From Dermatophagoides farinae (lineage: Eukaryota; Arthropoda; Arachnida; Sarcoptiformes; Pyroglyphidae): DNA of 64,000 nt. Below, one piece after another: positions 31,791 through 45,873 of this stretch (positions are counted from its first letter, which is position 1; each line of letters opens with the position of its first letter). A program made the position numbers and the translations under genes. The notes below the pieces were generated by a model. That model did not search any database, was not told the DNA's origin, and worked only from the letters and a program-made list of their open reading frames with translations. The stretch is from contig NC_134677.1 in the NCBI RefSeq assembly GCF_024713945.1, positions 8,454,001-8,518,000 of the forward strand, written 5' to 3'.

Positions 31791-32400
31791 ATTTTTCGTT
31801 TGCTTCATCATCCATTCATTTCTCATTCATAGATATATACCGAGAGAAAAACCGAAATGAGTTTTGATCATCACAATTTTCATAGCCATCATCATCATCA
31901 TCATCATCTTCTTTGTAGTCGGCAATAGCAATTGGACGATGATGATGATGATGATGGTGATGCTTTACGATGATGCGACATAATCCTTAGGGACGTCAAT
32001 AGGCAAAAATGATTCTATTTTTTTTGGTTCCATTCGAATTTCATAAAGAATGAAATTCAGTTTTGGATGGTCGTGTAGTTAGATACAGTGGTTTGAATGG
32101 GACCGAGAATATAATATCAAACAGCAAATGGGCAACCAACCAACCATCAAGTCAGAAAAAAAGGTACCATTAATATGGACCAATATTACAATGATGATGA
32201 TGATGAATAAATGGAAAATATGACGAAACACATACACACACACACTGATAAATAAACAAACAAACAAATAAATAAATTGGGAAAAAAAGAGAGAAACACA
32301 TTTGCATTGTATATTGGTTTCAGAAAATATTAAAAATGTATATATCATCATCATCATCATCATCGATATATTTAAGAAAGAATGGTGAAAAAAAAAATTT

Positions 32401-32600
32401 AAATTCTACTTGCCTGAATCGATTGATCGGTGATTGTATCGCCTCTAGGTTTGAAATTTTTTTTGTTTCACTCATTTAATTCATTGTTTACCAGTTTGAT
32501 GGTGGTTATAATCCGGTGATCGTTATGAAAATCTCTTGAAAATACTTGTTTCGAACGTATGAGCGTATATAACCATTACGTCATTTGTGAATGTTGTAAA
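32401..32600 (-). promoter_or_regulatory. Repeat-poor island, possible distal promoter and 5' UTR exon
   Basis: About 200 bp nearly free of microsatellites, unlike its surroundings. In minus-strand sense it carries TGACGTAA (CRE-like, 32583-32576), then a TATATAC box at about 32570-32564, and about 150 bp further a splice-donor-like CAG|GCAAGT at 32414/32413. That order would suit a TATA promoter with an untranslated first exon pointing at the EBF gene 8.6 kb away. It has no coding potential I recognise. Speculative. Confidence 0.2.
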
Positions 32601-35600
32601 TCATATGGCAATAAAAAAAAACAAACGGGAAAAAATTGATTTCCAAAACGAAAATGGTTTTATTTATTTTCGACATTGATTCGAATCGATTCATTTTGAA
32701 AATTGTAAGTCATAAATAAGAAAAAAAAACTATGTGAAAACATTAATTATAATGAGTATTTTTTTCCAAGCACATTTTTCTATATGTTGTCGAAATTGTT
32801 TTTATCTCGGATGATTTATCGAGATGCCCAAACAGCAATATAATATTTATTTATATTTGAATCTACGATTTCCAGTATATTCACGTATAGTAATAATAAC
32901 GACACCTTATTTTCTATAGTTCAAATCATCATCATCATCGAATCGTATTTTTTTGTTGTTGAAAAAGACCATATATTGATGAGTGATTTGTCGATTCATC
33001 GATTTGATTTGATGATGATGATGGTTTTGGAGTAGTAGTGGATTCATCCTGTTGAAAAAAAATATATACCAAAGAAGAAGAGGAAAAAAATCGAATCTGA
33101 ACTTTTTTTTTGTTGTTGTTGTTGTTTCACCGATGATTACCGACCTATCGACTATGAATGTGAATAGTTTTATATTTCTATAGATACTATAGCAAAGAAA
33201 AATGCAATCATACAAACGATTTTTTGAAAGATATAGAAACATATATGGATGAATGGCAATGACCCATCAAAACATAACCGATCATCATCATCATCATCGT
33301 GAAGATCGAACGCCAATCGTGCAAACATCAAGCTTTTTTTTCCTACTTTCAAACGGGATAGATTTTTGCCACGTTTTTATTTTTCGTTGTCTTTACTGAC
33401 TTTAATTTAAAAGTCATGCTGGAACAACAACAACAACAACCAAAAAATAAGAATAGAATGATGGAACGAACGAACGAACGAATGATGATGATGATGATGA
33501 AGAAGCTGAAAAAAAAGTAAAACTCTCCGGAGAATTGGCAAGTTATAAATTTAAGAACGAAACGAAACGAAAGAATGAATTGAATGAGCGAGCGAACGAA
33601 TACGAATTTTTTTTTATTTGATGTTTTTTATTTCTTCAAAATTTATACGACAACGAGAAAAAAAAATGTCGAGACCGATTTCCTGGTTCCACACACACAC
33701 ACACACACATGAATTTCTGCAACGAAAAGAAAAAACAAATGAGACCAGAAAAAAGCTTTTTTTGATTCTGGTTTTGATTTTTATTTTTCCTTTTTTTTTG
33801 AAGATATGAGTTTTTTGTTTTGTTTTTTTTGTTGTTGTTGTTCTGGAGAAAAGGGGGTTTGGCTTTTTTTTATATTTATTTATTATTCTGATCTAAGGAT
33901 TGATGACAACAACACGATTGAACAATGAATAAACCAAAATGGCATTGACATAACCACGTAATGGCATTCGACGATTGTCTGTCTGTGTGTCGTGGTGGTA
34001 ATAATCATTATTTTGTGCCCAATATTCATTGCATACACATTCAAATATCGTTGTCAATAATAATCGATTGATAAAAACTTGAAACAAAACAAATGATCCA
34101 TTTGATTTGAAAATGTCAAACGACCAAAAGTTGAATATTTCGTTTCATTTCGTTTGGTTCCATTAAATTTTTTACACGTTTATTTTTTACTTACATCCAA
34201 AATCATTCATCCACATCCACATTGAATCAATATAAAACACATACAAACACACTACAGATTTTTTTAAAGAATAAACTTGTAGTCATTTATTGTTCCAATT
34301 TTATAAACATTGATCAATATAATGATAATAATAATTTCTTCAACAAATGGCCATAAATAAATTGAGTGTCGATATATATATACGATGATGATTATGATTA
34401 TGATGATAGAATCACATCAACAATTCTTTTATATAAGTGGACCACTGACAAATGGTCATCCATTCTGCGTGTGAGTGTGTGAGCCATTTAGATTTTTTTT
34501 TTTCATTTTATTTTGAAAAAAAACCATTTCGATTTACGATATGTGTAAATTAAAAAAAAAAACCAAATACGATTCAATACGATAAATGACCCATTGTATA
34601 ACTGGGTAAAGTAGGGAAGTATAAAAACATTAATTTGGTTCCGATTCGTGTAAGAATTGACTATAGAGAATGTGAAATATTTATATATAAACCAAAGAAT
34701 CGCGTAAGAAATTTTCAATTGAAATGAATGTATATATGATACATACCAACGCCCAATACACACATATAAAGACTTGTGAATTATTTTCATCATTTTCTTT
34801 TTCATTCCATTTTCGAATCCTTGTTTGTTTGTTTGTTTCCGTTATAACTCACCAAATTTTTCTCTCATTTTTTTTTTTGCTTCTCTCTTTTCATTTGGGA
34901 GTCGTTATTCACTTGAATTCGAAAGGTCCAATATGTTTTAGGGTCGTTTTGTTTTTACTTTCACTTCTGGTTGTTGTCGATGTTGTTGTTGTTGTTGTTG
35001 TTGTTTTTCACAATTATTTCAATAGCTTTGGGCTTTTGTTGAAAAATTATGGTCCAAATTGGCTCACTGTGTCTGCTGCAACTACTAATTGGACAACAAA
35101 TGAATTAATAGCAAAGTTTGTTATTTATTTTCATATATATAAAAAAAACAAAAACAGAACCTGATGATGATGATGATAACTGTACAGTTTAACAGTATGT
35201 TTTTTTTTCATTTCATCGATTGATGTTTTTAGCCGTCGGTAGCCAATTTTTCATTCTAATTTTTTTTTATTTATTTATTTCGATGATAATTTCAAAACAA
35301 AAATTCGAATCATTGAATGTCAATAGTGTTTCTATCTATCATTTGTTGGTCGAAATAGTCGATTCGAATATATTTCAACATTCGAGAAAAAAAAATACAA
35401 CCAAAATGCGTAGATTGAATGTATTTTTTCGTTGTTGTTTTTTTTTTTTGATTGAGTTTTATATTAACGAGTTTAAATGAGAATGGTGATTATTTTATTT
35501 TTTTTTATATTTTACTTTTGTTTTTCATCATCATTATCATCATCAATGGTGAAAAAAAACTCTAGAGACCACTCTCTCTCTCTTTTTCGCCATTCTAGAT

Positions 35601-37188
35601 TCCTTTTTTTTCGTATTTAACACAATAAACAACAACACACACACACAGAAAAAGAACAACAACGGATTCACCAATTTGTTATCATTGGTTCTTCGTCGCC
35701 GTTTTTATTTAATATGATGATGATGATGATGATGATTTTCCAGAATTTGCCTACACATTATAACGTTTTTTTTCTCTCTCTCTCTCTCTCTCATTCTTTT
35801 TCCTGTTGGCCAGAATATTCGATGAAAATGAAATGAAGAAGAAAATACGCTTTACGTCATTAGTTTTTTTTCGGTCGTTCATTCATTCTCTCATTTCACG
35901 ATTTCATTAAGTCAGAAAGAAAGAAAAAAAGGGTTAGTTTCTTTTTTTTCTATTCTGAATGAAAAAAGAAAACCAAACGATGGATGATAATAAACCAACA
36001 CACTCTCGCACTGGTACACACACACAATGGTAAGGACTTTTTATTCCATTCGATGATTCTGGTAGTCTATATTTTTTTTCTAATTTTATTCTCTTTCTCT
36101 GTTTCTATTCATAGAAAATAGCACTTACTTTACACAATTTTCCAAAAGCTATAATATTAACGTATCGCTAATGGTCTTTATGATTCTCTCGATCTCTCTC
36201 TATCTATCTATCTATCGACGAAAGAAGAATAAAAAAAAGAACTACTTTTATTGACGACAACAACAACAACAAATGCCAATATGTTGTATAATGCAACTAT
36301 TTTTTTCCGAATTAGTTAAAAAAACGATACAAACGCAACATATATAACATCAAAAATACAATATTCAACAAATTTGTCCTTTTTTTTTATTTTGCCAAAC
36401 AAAACAATGGCAGTGGTGGTGGTGGTGGTGGTCTGTAGCCCTTTTTTTCTCACTAATTTTCAATTGATGTTTCAAATAATAATAATAATAATGATGATAA
36501 TGATTACAACCATGATTTTCCAAACTCGAAATCGTTTATTTCGATCCAAAATCATCATCATTGATGATCAACCTTGGATCAATTTATAATACTATTATTA
36601 TGATTATTATGTTGGTTGTTTTTTCTATTCAAGTATCGTTTCACTTGAATTTGAAATCAAACAGAACTAAAAAAAAAACTTGACAAATTTGCAGAGCAAA
36701 AGATTTTCATCGGATTTTTCTTTTTCACAAACAACAACAACAACAAAAAACGACAAACAACAACAACAACAACAACACAATCCTTTTTCTTTTGTTCATA
36801 AAAACATTCATTATTTTGATCAAGGATTTGTTTTTTTTTCTATTCTCTCTTTTTGTACAAAATGTGAAAGGATTTACGAATACAAAAAAAACACACACAA
36901 ACACAGAAAAAGAGAATGGCAAAAAACAAAATGAAATTCTATTGAATCATGATGATGATGATGATTATCATTAGATTAACTTTTTTTCACATTTGAAACG
37001 GATGGTTCATCTATTGATCACATCAATGGAGAATTCATTTGAAGGCTGTTTGATGATTATTTTTCGAATAAAAGAATTTTTATTTTATTTTCGAACGAAA
37101 AAAAAACAAACTTAAAATACATTTGTCGACATCTATCGGCAATGAATATTAAATATTTACAAATGAAAAATGATGATGATGATAATGA
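32601..37188. other. Intergenic interval between the EBF upstream region and the DDX41 3' end
   Basis: No gene recognised on either strand; open frames are low-complexity. Content is (CAT)n, (CAA)n, (CA)n, (TC)n and T/A runs. The right end must contain the DDX41 3' UTR; a short TAGATGTCGACA-type word lies about 50 bp beyond the DDX41 stop. Confidence 0.6.
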
Positions 37189-39178
<1,990 letters not shown>

Positions 39179-39825
39179 TTGAAATTTTGTGTTTAAAAAA
39201 TTTTTTTTTTTTATTGTTGCAATAAATCGAAACGATGAATTCGATTGTCGACGACAACAATCGATAGTGTTGTATAGAATCGCCTTTCACTTTGTTGTGT
39301 GTGTGATGGTGTGTGTGTGTGTGTTTGAGTTTGATGTTTTGCATAATTTTGTATAGACAGCAGCAACAAGATATCTTGTTCATATTTGTGTACCATGGTA
39401 CACTGAAGGCATTATTTGATTTTTTTTTTCATTGTTAATCATCAAATTCAATTCAATTATTATAACAGACAAACAAACGAAAATCTTAATGAATCACAAT
39501 CTTCCATAAAATTATTCACTTTCTTTTTTTTCATTCATATTTTTCAATTATATGATATGATGATGATGATACACTGCTCAACCTCGAAAGAAAAAAAAAC
39601 TACTCTCTGGCTTCAAAGTTTGTTTTGCCCTTAAATAATTTGGCATATCGCGTATCGATGACCAATTTTTTTTGTTTTGTTTTCTATAATGTGTGATATT
39701 CATCATCTGGCAATATCATCGATACAATAATAGTTATTATTCCTTTCCATTTTTTTTTTTTAATAATCTATTTCTCTCGACATAAAATTTTGTGATCATT
39801 TTGTCATCAATTAACGAATCTAACA
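39179..39825. promoter_or_regulatory. Divergent promoter interval between DDX41 and CBL
   Basis: 647 bp between the two ATGs. It holds a (TG)n tract at about 39311-39324 and two perfect 16 bp palindromes, AACAAGATATCTTGTT at 39365-39380 and GTGTACCATGGTACAC at 39388-39403, only 7 bp apart. No TATA box in a convincing position was seen. Confidence 0.5.
39365..39403. repeat. Pair of perfect 16 bp palindromes
   Basis: Each half is exactly complementary over eight bases. They are about 190-225 bp upstream of the DDX41 ATG. No known factor is assigned with confidence. Confidence 0.85.
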
Positions 39826-42800
39826 ATGGCTTTGAATATGAATACTCAGAATAATAACAATAATAACCATATTATTTCTACTAATAACAACAACAACAAC
39901 AACCATAATAATAATAATAATGTTGTTGTTTCATTAACAACAAATAATCAACGAAATCATCAACGTTTACAACAACAACCATCATCATCATCATCATCAA
40001 CGACAATAACATCATTGATAAATAAATTACAACAATCATTTAGCGATGCCATGTCAGCGCAAAAAACAACTGTGGATCGAAAAAATTTTGAAAAAACCTA
40101 TAAAAATATGAACAAGGTAAATTTGGTCAAATTATTGGCAAAAAAAAAAAAAAAAATGAAGAGGAAGAGCAAACAACAAACGAAAGGAAGCGCATTTTTT
40201 TTCTCGTTCTATGCCAAATGCTTTTATTTCATGTTTGCCAGTTTAATGAATCATTTCCTTTTTAATCGAAATGATGTGTGTTTGTGCTTGCGTCTGTTTC
40301 TATTCTCTAAACAGGATGATGATATAATCATCATCATAATTTTTAAATTCAAAACAGTCATTGATGATCAATTGTATTGTATATATATTAATTTATTATT
40401 ATTATCATCATTATATTCCACTATATAGGTTGTTAAGCTTTGTCAACATAGCCGTATGAATCTGAAAAATTCACCACCATTTATTCTGGATATTCTGCCG
40501 GAAACATTTCAACATTTAACCACTGTTTATAGTAAACATGAAGATCGTTTATTTATTCTCGATGAGAATGAATATTTTCGTATATTTTTAGAAAATTTGA
40601 ATAAAAAATGTAAACAAGCCATAAAATTATTTAAAGAAGGCAAAGAAAAAATGTTTGATGAAACTAGCACTTATCGTCGTAATTTAACAAAATTATCATT
40701 GGTATTTAGTCATATGTTATCTGAGCTTAAAGCCATATTTCCTAATGGTACATTTGCTGCCGATAATTTTCGTATAACAAAATCGGATGCAGCAGAATTT
40801 TGGAAAAATTCATTCGGTGATCGTACAATTGTGCCATGGAGGTTTTTTCGCCAATCATTACATCATGTTCATCAGATTAGTTCTGGTTTGGAAGCTATGG
40901 CATTAAAATCAACTATCGATCTTACTTGTAATGATTATATATCCAATTTTGAATTTGATGTTTTCACCAGGTTTGTGTTTTATTTGTTTGTTTTTTTTTT
41001 TTTTTTGGTTTTTTATAATCATTTTCTTTGTTTTTTTTTTCGCAGACTTTTTCAGCCATGGTCAACTTTATTGAAAAATTGGCAAATATTAGCCGTCACT
41101 CATCCTGGATATGTTGCCTTTCTTACCTATGATGAAGTGAAGGCACGTTTACAGAAATATATTAATAAACCAGGAAGGTTTGTATATATTCAAGTTTTGT
41201 TTATTTTTTAATTAACTTAATATCCACATATAGTTATGTATTTCGATTGTCATGTACAAGACTTGGTCAATGGGCCATTGGTTATGTAACACCAGATGGT
41301 AATATTTTACAGACGATACCTCAAAATAAATCACTTTGTCAAGCTTTATTGGATGGCTATCGTGAAGGATTGTAGGTGGTTTTTTTGTTTTGTTTTACAT
41401 TAATAATAATTGTATGTATGTTTGTGTGTGTGTGTGTTTTTTTTCCAGTTATCGCTATCCAGATGGACGAAACATTAATCCTGATCTAACATTAGCTGTT
41501 ACATCAATGCCAGAGGATCATATTCGTGTTACACAAGAACAATATGAGCTATATTGTGAAATGGGATCAACATTTCAATTGTGTAAAATATGTGCCGAAA
41601 ATGATAAAGATATTCGTATTGAACCTTGTGGTCATTTACTCTGTACACCTTGTTTGAATGCTTGGCAGGTATGTATTTTACATTGAACCAAATTTATTTA
41701 TGATCATTTATCTATCGATTCATTCATAGGATACCGAAGGACAAGGTTGCCCATTTTGTAGAGCTGAAATCAAAGGAACCGAACAAGTGGTTGTCGATCC
41801 ATTTGATCCAAGAGGAGGAATATCTTGCCAAAAAATGTCTTCCATTCAAATGATTGAAAATTTAAATAAAACTGCCAATTCAATTGGTAGTTGTAATAGT
41901 AATAATAATAATAATAATTCCTCATCATCATCAAATAATGTGCCTAAAACAACAACAACAACTACAAATCAAGATCATAGTAGTAATAATAATAACAATA
42001 ATAATCAAGATAATCTTGATGAAAGTGAAAATTGTTTTGAGGTATGATAATGGCATGTATGTTTTTCTTTGAAAAAAAAAATTCCAATAATTTATTCATC
42101 ACCATTGCTTTTAAATAATAATAACATCTGTGTTAGTAATACACACACACACAAATATACACCCCCATATATATGATTAAGAATCAAAAAAAAAAATCTG
42201 TTCATTATGATGATAATTTTAATTGCCAAAAAAAAAAACCAAAAACAAAAACATTCATGTTCATGTTTTCTGTATTAACCGCTTATATTTATTATGCTTG
42301 ATTGATTGATTTTTATTTTTATTTTAGTAAATAACATTTTTAATTTTTTTTTTTTTAGAAAGTTTTTTGTTTGTTTGTTTGTTTGTAGTGTTTTTTGTAG
42401 TTTATTGTGCTTGATGACTACCACTGATGATAATAATAATAATTTAATGGTTATTTTGAAGAGAAAAAAAAACAAATAAATTCTTTTTCCAAATTTTAGG
42501 ATCCAAATACATGGATAGAATCATTGAATTCATTAGAATATAATAATACATCGGATAATGAGGCAAGTTTTTTTTGTTGCTCATTTTAAAATATTGATTT
42601 TTTTTTTTTTTTTGGTTGCCGTTTTCAGATTAGACAACAACAGCGTTCAATAATGGTAATGGGAGAATCGATTGTTTTATCGCAACAACAACAACAACAG
42701 CCACCACCAATACCACCACGGAAAGCATCACCAATTACAACACCTAAACATCAATCAATAATTTCATCACCATTAATTCCATTGATGATGTCAATTAATA

Positions 42801-42985
42801 ATGGATCCAGTAATCATCATCATCAACAACAATCTTCATCTTCATCATCTTGTAAACCAGCTATTATCAATAGTAATAATGGAAATACAACAATTGATGA
42901 TGATGATTTTAAAGATGATGAATCAACAACAACGACAACGACAACATGGTCAAAAACAACAGTATGGCCTACTACATTACAATAA
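39826..42985 (+). CDS. Cbl: CBL-family E3 ubiquitin ligase
   Basis: Eight exons give 684 residues: 39826-40116, 40429-40970, 41046-41177, 41234-41371, 41449-41668, 41730-42041, 42500-42562, 42629-42985. An Asn/Gln/Ser-rich leader is followed by the phosphotyrosine-binding TKB module (four-helix bundle, EF-hand, SH2; about residues 80-340, with the binding Arg in [11 protein letters not shown]). The linker ends in YELYCEMG (Y403 equals the regulatory Tyr371 of human c-Cbl), then the C3HC4 RING with C413, C416, C428, H430, C433, C436, C448 and C451. The tail has a proline-rich [13 protein letters not shown]3 motif. CBL ubiquitylates activated receptor tyrosine kinases at the plasma membrane and endosomes. 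The intron before the last exon has a GC donor (GAG|GCAAGT). If the intron after 42041 is retained, translation stops two codons later, giving a short form. Confidence 0.96.
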
Positions 42986-43984
42986 TCAAAATGATTATTC
43001 AAATTCATATACATTCTGCCACCACCACCACCATTATTACTACTACTACTATTACTACTAATCGGATTTTATTAAAATGATCATTGATATTGATCATCAT
43101 GGTTATCATCATCATCACATGAATTAATTTCAATTTTCTATATTAGATTTTTTTTTCATTTCAATATATATTTTGTATGTACATAATTCGTGTGTTTGAC
43201 GAAAACAGAAAAAAAAAATCAATTTTCTCTCTCTGTGTGTGTGTGTTTGTTTTATTTTTGTTTTCTTTTTTTGCTTGTTTTTTTCCTATTTTCTTTCTAT
43301 CTGTATGAACCAATTTTTGTTCCCGCCACCACCATCAATATATTATGTAATTTTTCATTCAAAAAAAAAGAAGAAAAATGAATTATTCATCATCATCATC
43401 ATCATCAATTATATTTTGTCAAATTTCAAATTATTATAATTATATAACTGTTCGTTTATGATGCACAGAAGAAAAAAAAATGAACAAACTAGCGAACCAA
43501 AAACGAGAAAAAGTTTTCCGTTTTTTGTTTTGTTTATTGGGGTTCGAATTATTTTATTTTTTTTTTAAAGCTTTTGACAACAAATTCTATTATTATCCTT
43601 GGTTTCGTGTGTGTGTGTGCCTGTGATGATTATCCAACAACAACAACCACCACCGAGTTAACTAAGGCCAATATTCAATCATTCTATGTATAGAATGAAT
43701 GCATACAAATTCCAAGTATCATGAACCAAGGAACGAGAAAAAAAATCATTTTTTTTCTGTTACATTCCATCGATTTTGATTATTATTATTCAGTGGTGGC
43801 ATTTTTTTTTTCTTCAACCAAATCTTATCATTCATTCATATTTGATATATTCAGAATATTTAATTCAAAAAATTCTAATGATGATGGTGTGTGTGTGATC
43901 ATTTTTTTTTAATGATGATGACGATGGCAGGTTGTTGTCGTTGTTGTTGATTGAAGCTCGAAAAAGACGGTAATAATGATTACC

Positions 43985-44015
<31 letters not shown>

Positions 44016-45873
44016 AACTTGGAAAGTTGATTCCAGACAAAAAAAAATGAATTTTTTTTCACATTTGGAAATTTGATATTTTTTTTTCTCCTTTCTACTT
44101 CTTTTTTTCTCGTCGCCGTCATATTTTTTTTTTCATTTCCTCATCCCAAAACTCATTTTTGATTCACAGTTCCATATTTATTATTGATAATTTTCATATT
44201 TATTATTAAATGAAGATGATGATGATGATGATCATTTTCAAGCATTACAACAACAACCACATTAGTTGGTTTCAAACTTATTTCAACCATCATAATGATC
44301 ACACAATTGTAGACAGCAGCATCGTTGACGACCTATTGTGAACTGAACATACACACACACATAAAAGACACAACAGGGGCACAAAGAGAGAGAAAGAGAG
44401 CGAAAGAAACAGAAATAATAAAAGAATGATGCGGCGTTCAATGACGAAACAACGAACGAACGAACGAACAAATAAAGGATTCTGTTCCAAGCGAATTTTT
44501 TTTTCTAGTTGCAAGAACAACAGCGTCTGCTCCAGTAGCAAATATACACTAGCATCAAATTTTTTTTTTCAGCGAGTTCCACTGCAGAATTTTTTTTTTT
44601 GTTATTTTGATATTATCCATCTGTATATCAAAAATTCTTCTTGATGATGACGATGGCTGTTGGTGGTGGTGGTGGTGGTGGTGGTAGTATTGGCATTTGG
44701 TTTATTTGAACCAGAATTTTTTTTGCAAAAAATAAAATCCATATAGTGGTGGTGGTGGTGGTTGGTTGGTTGGTTGGTTGATGGAAACATCCGACCAACC
44801 AAGAAACGAAATGAAAATCTGCTACTTCTGCTTTGCGTAATCGATTTTTATTTTTGTTTGTTGTATTTTCTTTGCTTTGCTTTACTTTATTTTCGATGCT
44901 ATTTTGGTTCCTATTCTAGTCTCTCTCTCTCTCTCTCTTTATCACCCACACACACGCTGTGTACCAGAGAAAAAAAATTGTGCCAAAATAATATGATTGG
45001 ATCTCTTTTACTTCACCATATACTACACACACACACACAAAGTATCAAGAAAGAGAGAGAGAAAGAATGATAAAAGAACATGACGAAATTCTTTCTTGCC
45101 ATATATAACTAGATTAAATGTATTTATATAATGGTCTTCAATGAATCAAAAACGAAAATTTTCTTCCAACGAAAATAACAACCAAAAAAAATCGAATCTT
45201 CAAATGAAATAAAAAAAAATGAGATGAATTAAACGATTTCTTCTTCTTCTTCTTCTTATTCTCAGTTGTCGTTTATTGTTGTGTAACAATAGTTCATGAT
45301 CCAATAATCCAATAAATTTTCAGATCCATTTCTACACACACACACACAAACACAGAATAAACCCTCCTCATTGTGTATCTTATTCTTGATTGCTCATCAT
45401 CATCATCAAGAAGAAATATTCAGCAAACAAAAAAAAACATGCTAATTTTTCAAAAAACATTGTCATTATAATAATAATCATTATCATCATCATCATCATC
45501 GTTGTATTTTAATAAAATCATCATATTCATAATCATCAAATGGAAGCAATATTCACTTCTTCTTCTTGTTTATAATAGGCACATTGTTTTTTTTTCGATT
45601 TTTTTTTGCTGCAACTTTTGTTTCTGGGTCATTGTTTCAGTTAATCGATTGATTGATTTGTTGTTGTTGTTACTGTTTTTTCGAATTAATTATAAACGGT
45701 ATGTTGTTCTTGTTGTTGTTGTTTTTATATTTAAATGTTTTTGACATTTACATTTTTTTCTCCACTGTTGTACTTTTTATCACGAAATTTTTCTTTTCTT
45801 TTCTTTTTTTCTGTGGTCGCCAAATCATCAAATTTTTTTTTGTATTCATTAATTAGTAATTTATTATATTGAT
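42986..45873. other. Intergenic interval between CBL and Na/K-ATPase
   Basis: 2.9 kb with the CBL 3' UTR and the Na/K-ATPase promoter and 5' UTR. No coding exon recognised. Low-complexity tracts: (CTA)n near 43036-43060, (TG)n at 43986-44011, (GGT)n near 44661-44683 and 44747-44761, (GGTT)n near 44761-44779, (TC)n near 44921-44938. A plausible 3' splice site (CATTAATTAG) lies about 15 bp before the Na/K-ATPase ATG, so its 5' UTR may be spliced. Confidence 0.6.

Larger units (their letters stand above)
29001..32400. other. EBF upstream region, microsatellite-rich part
   Basis: No coding or RNA gene recognised. Contains (TG)n at 29249-29275 and 30697-30728, (TC)n at 31764-31790, and many (CAT)n and (CAA)n runs. 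A small palindrome TAGGCGCCTA near 29786 is flanked by two ACCGTAG words. Confidence 0.6.

Noticed and set aside
34724-35164. 146-codon plus-strand frame, the longest in the EBF upstream gap
   Set aside because: Phe/Val/Leu-rich through T and (TTG)n tracts, no recognisable domain; length is expected by chance in such AT-rich DNA.
43549-43560. GGTTCGAAT word resembling a tRNA B box
   Set aside because: No A box at the right distance and no cloverleaf could be drawn.
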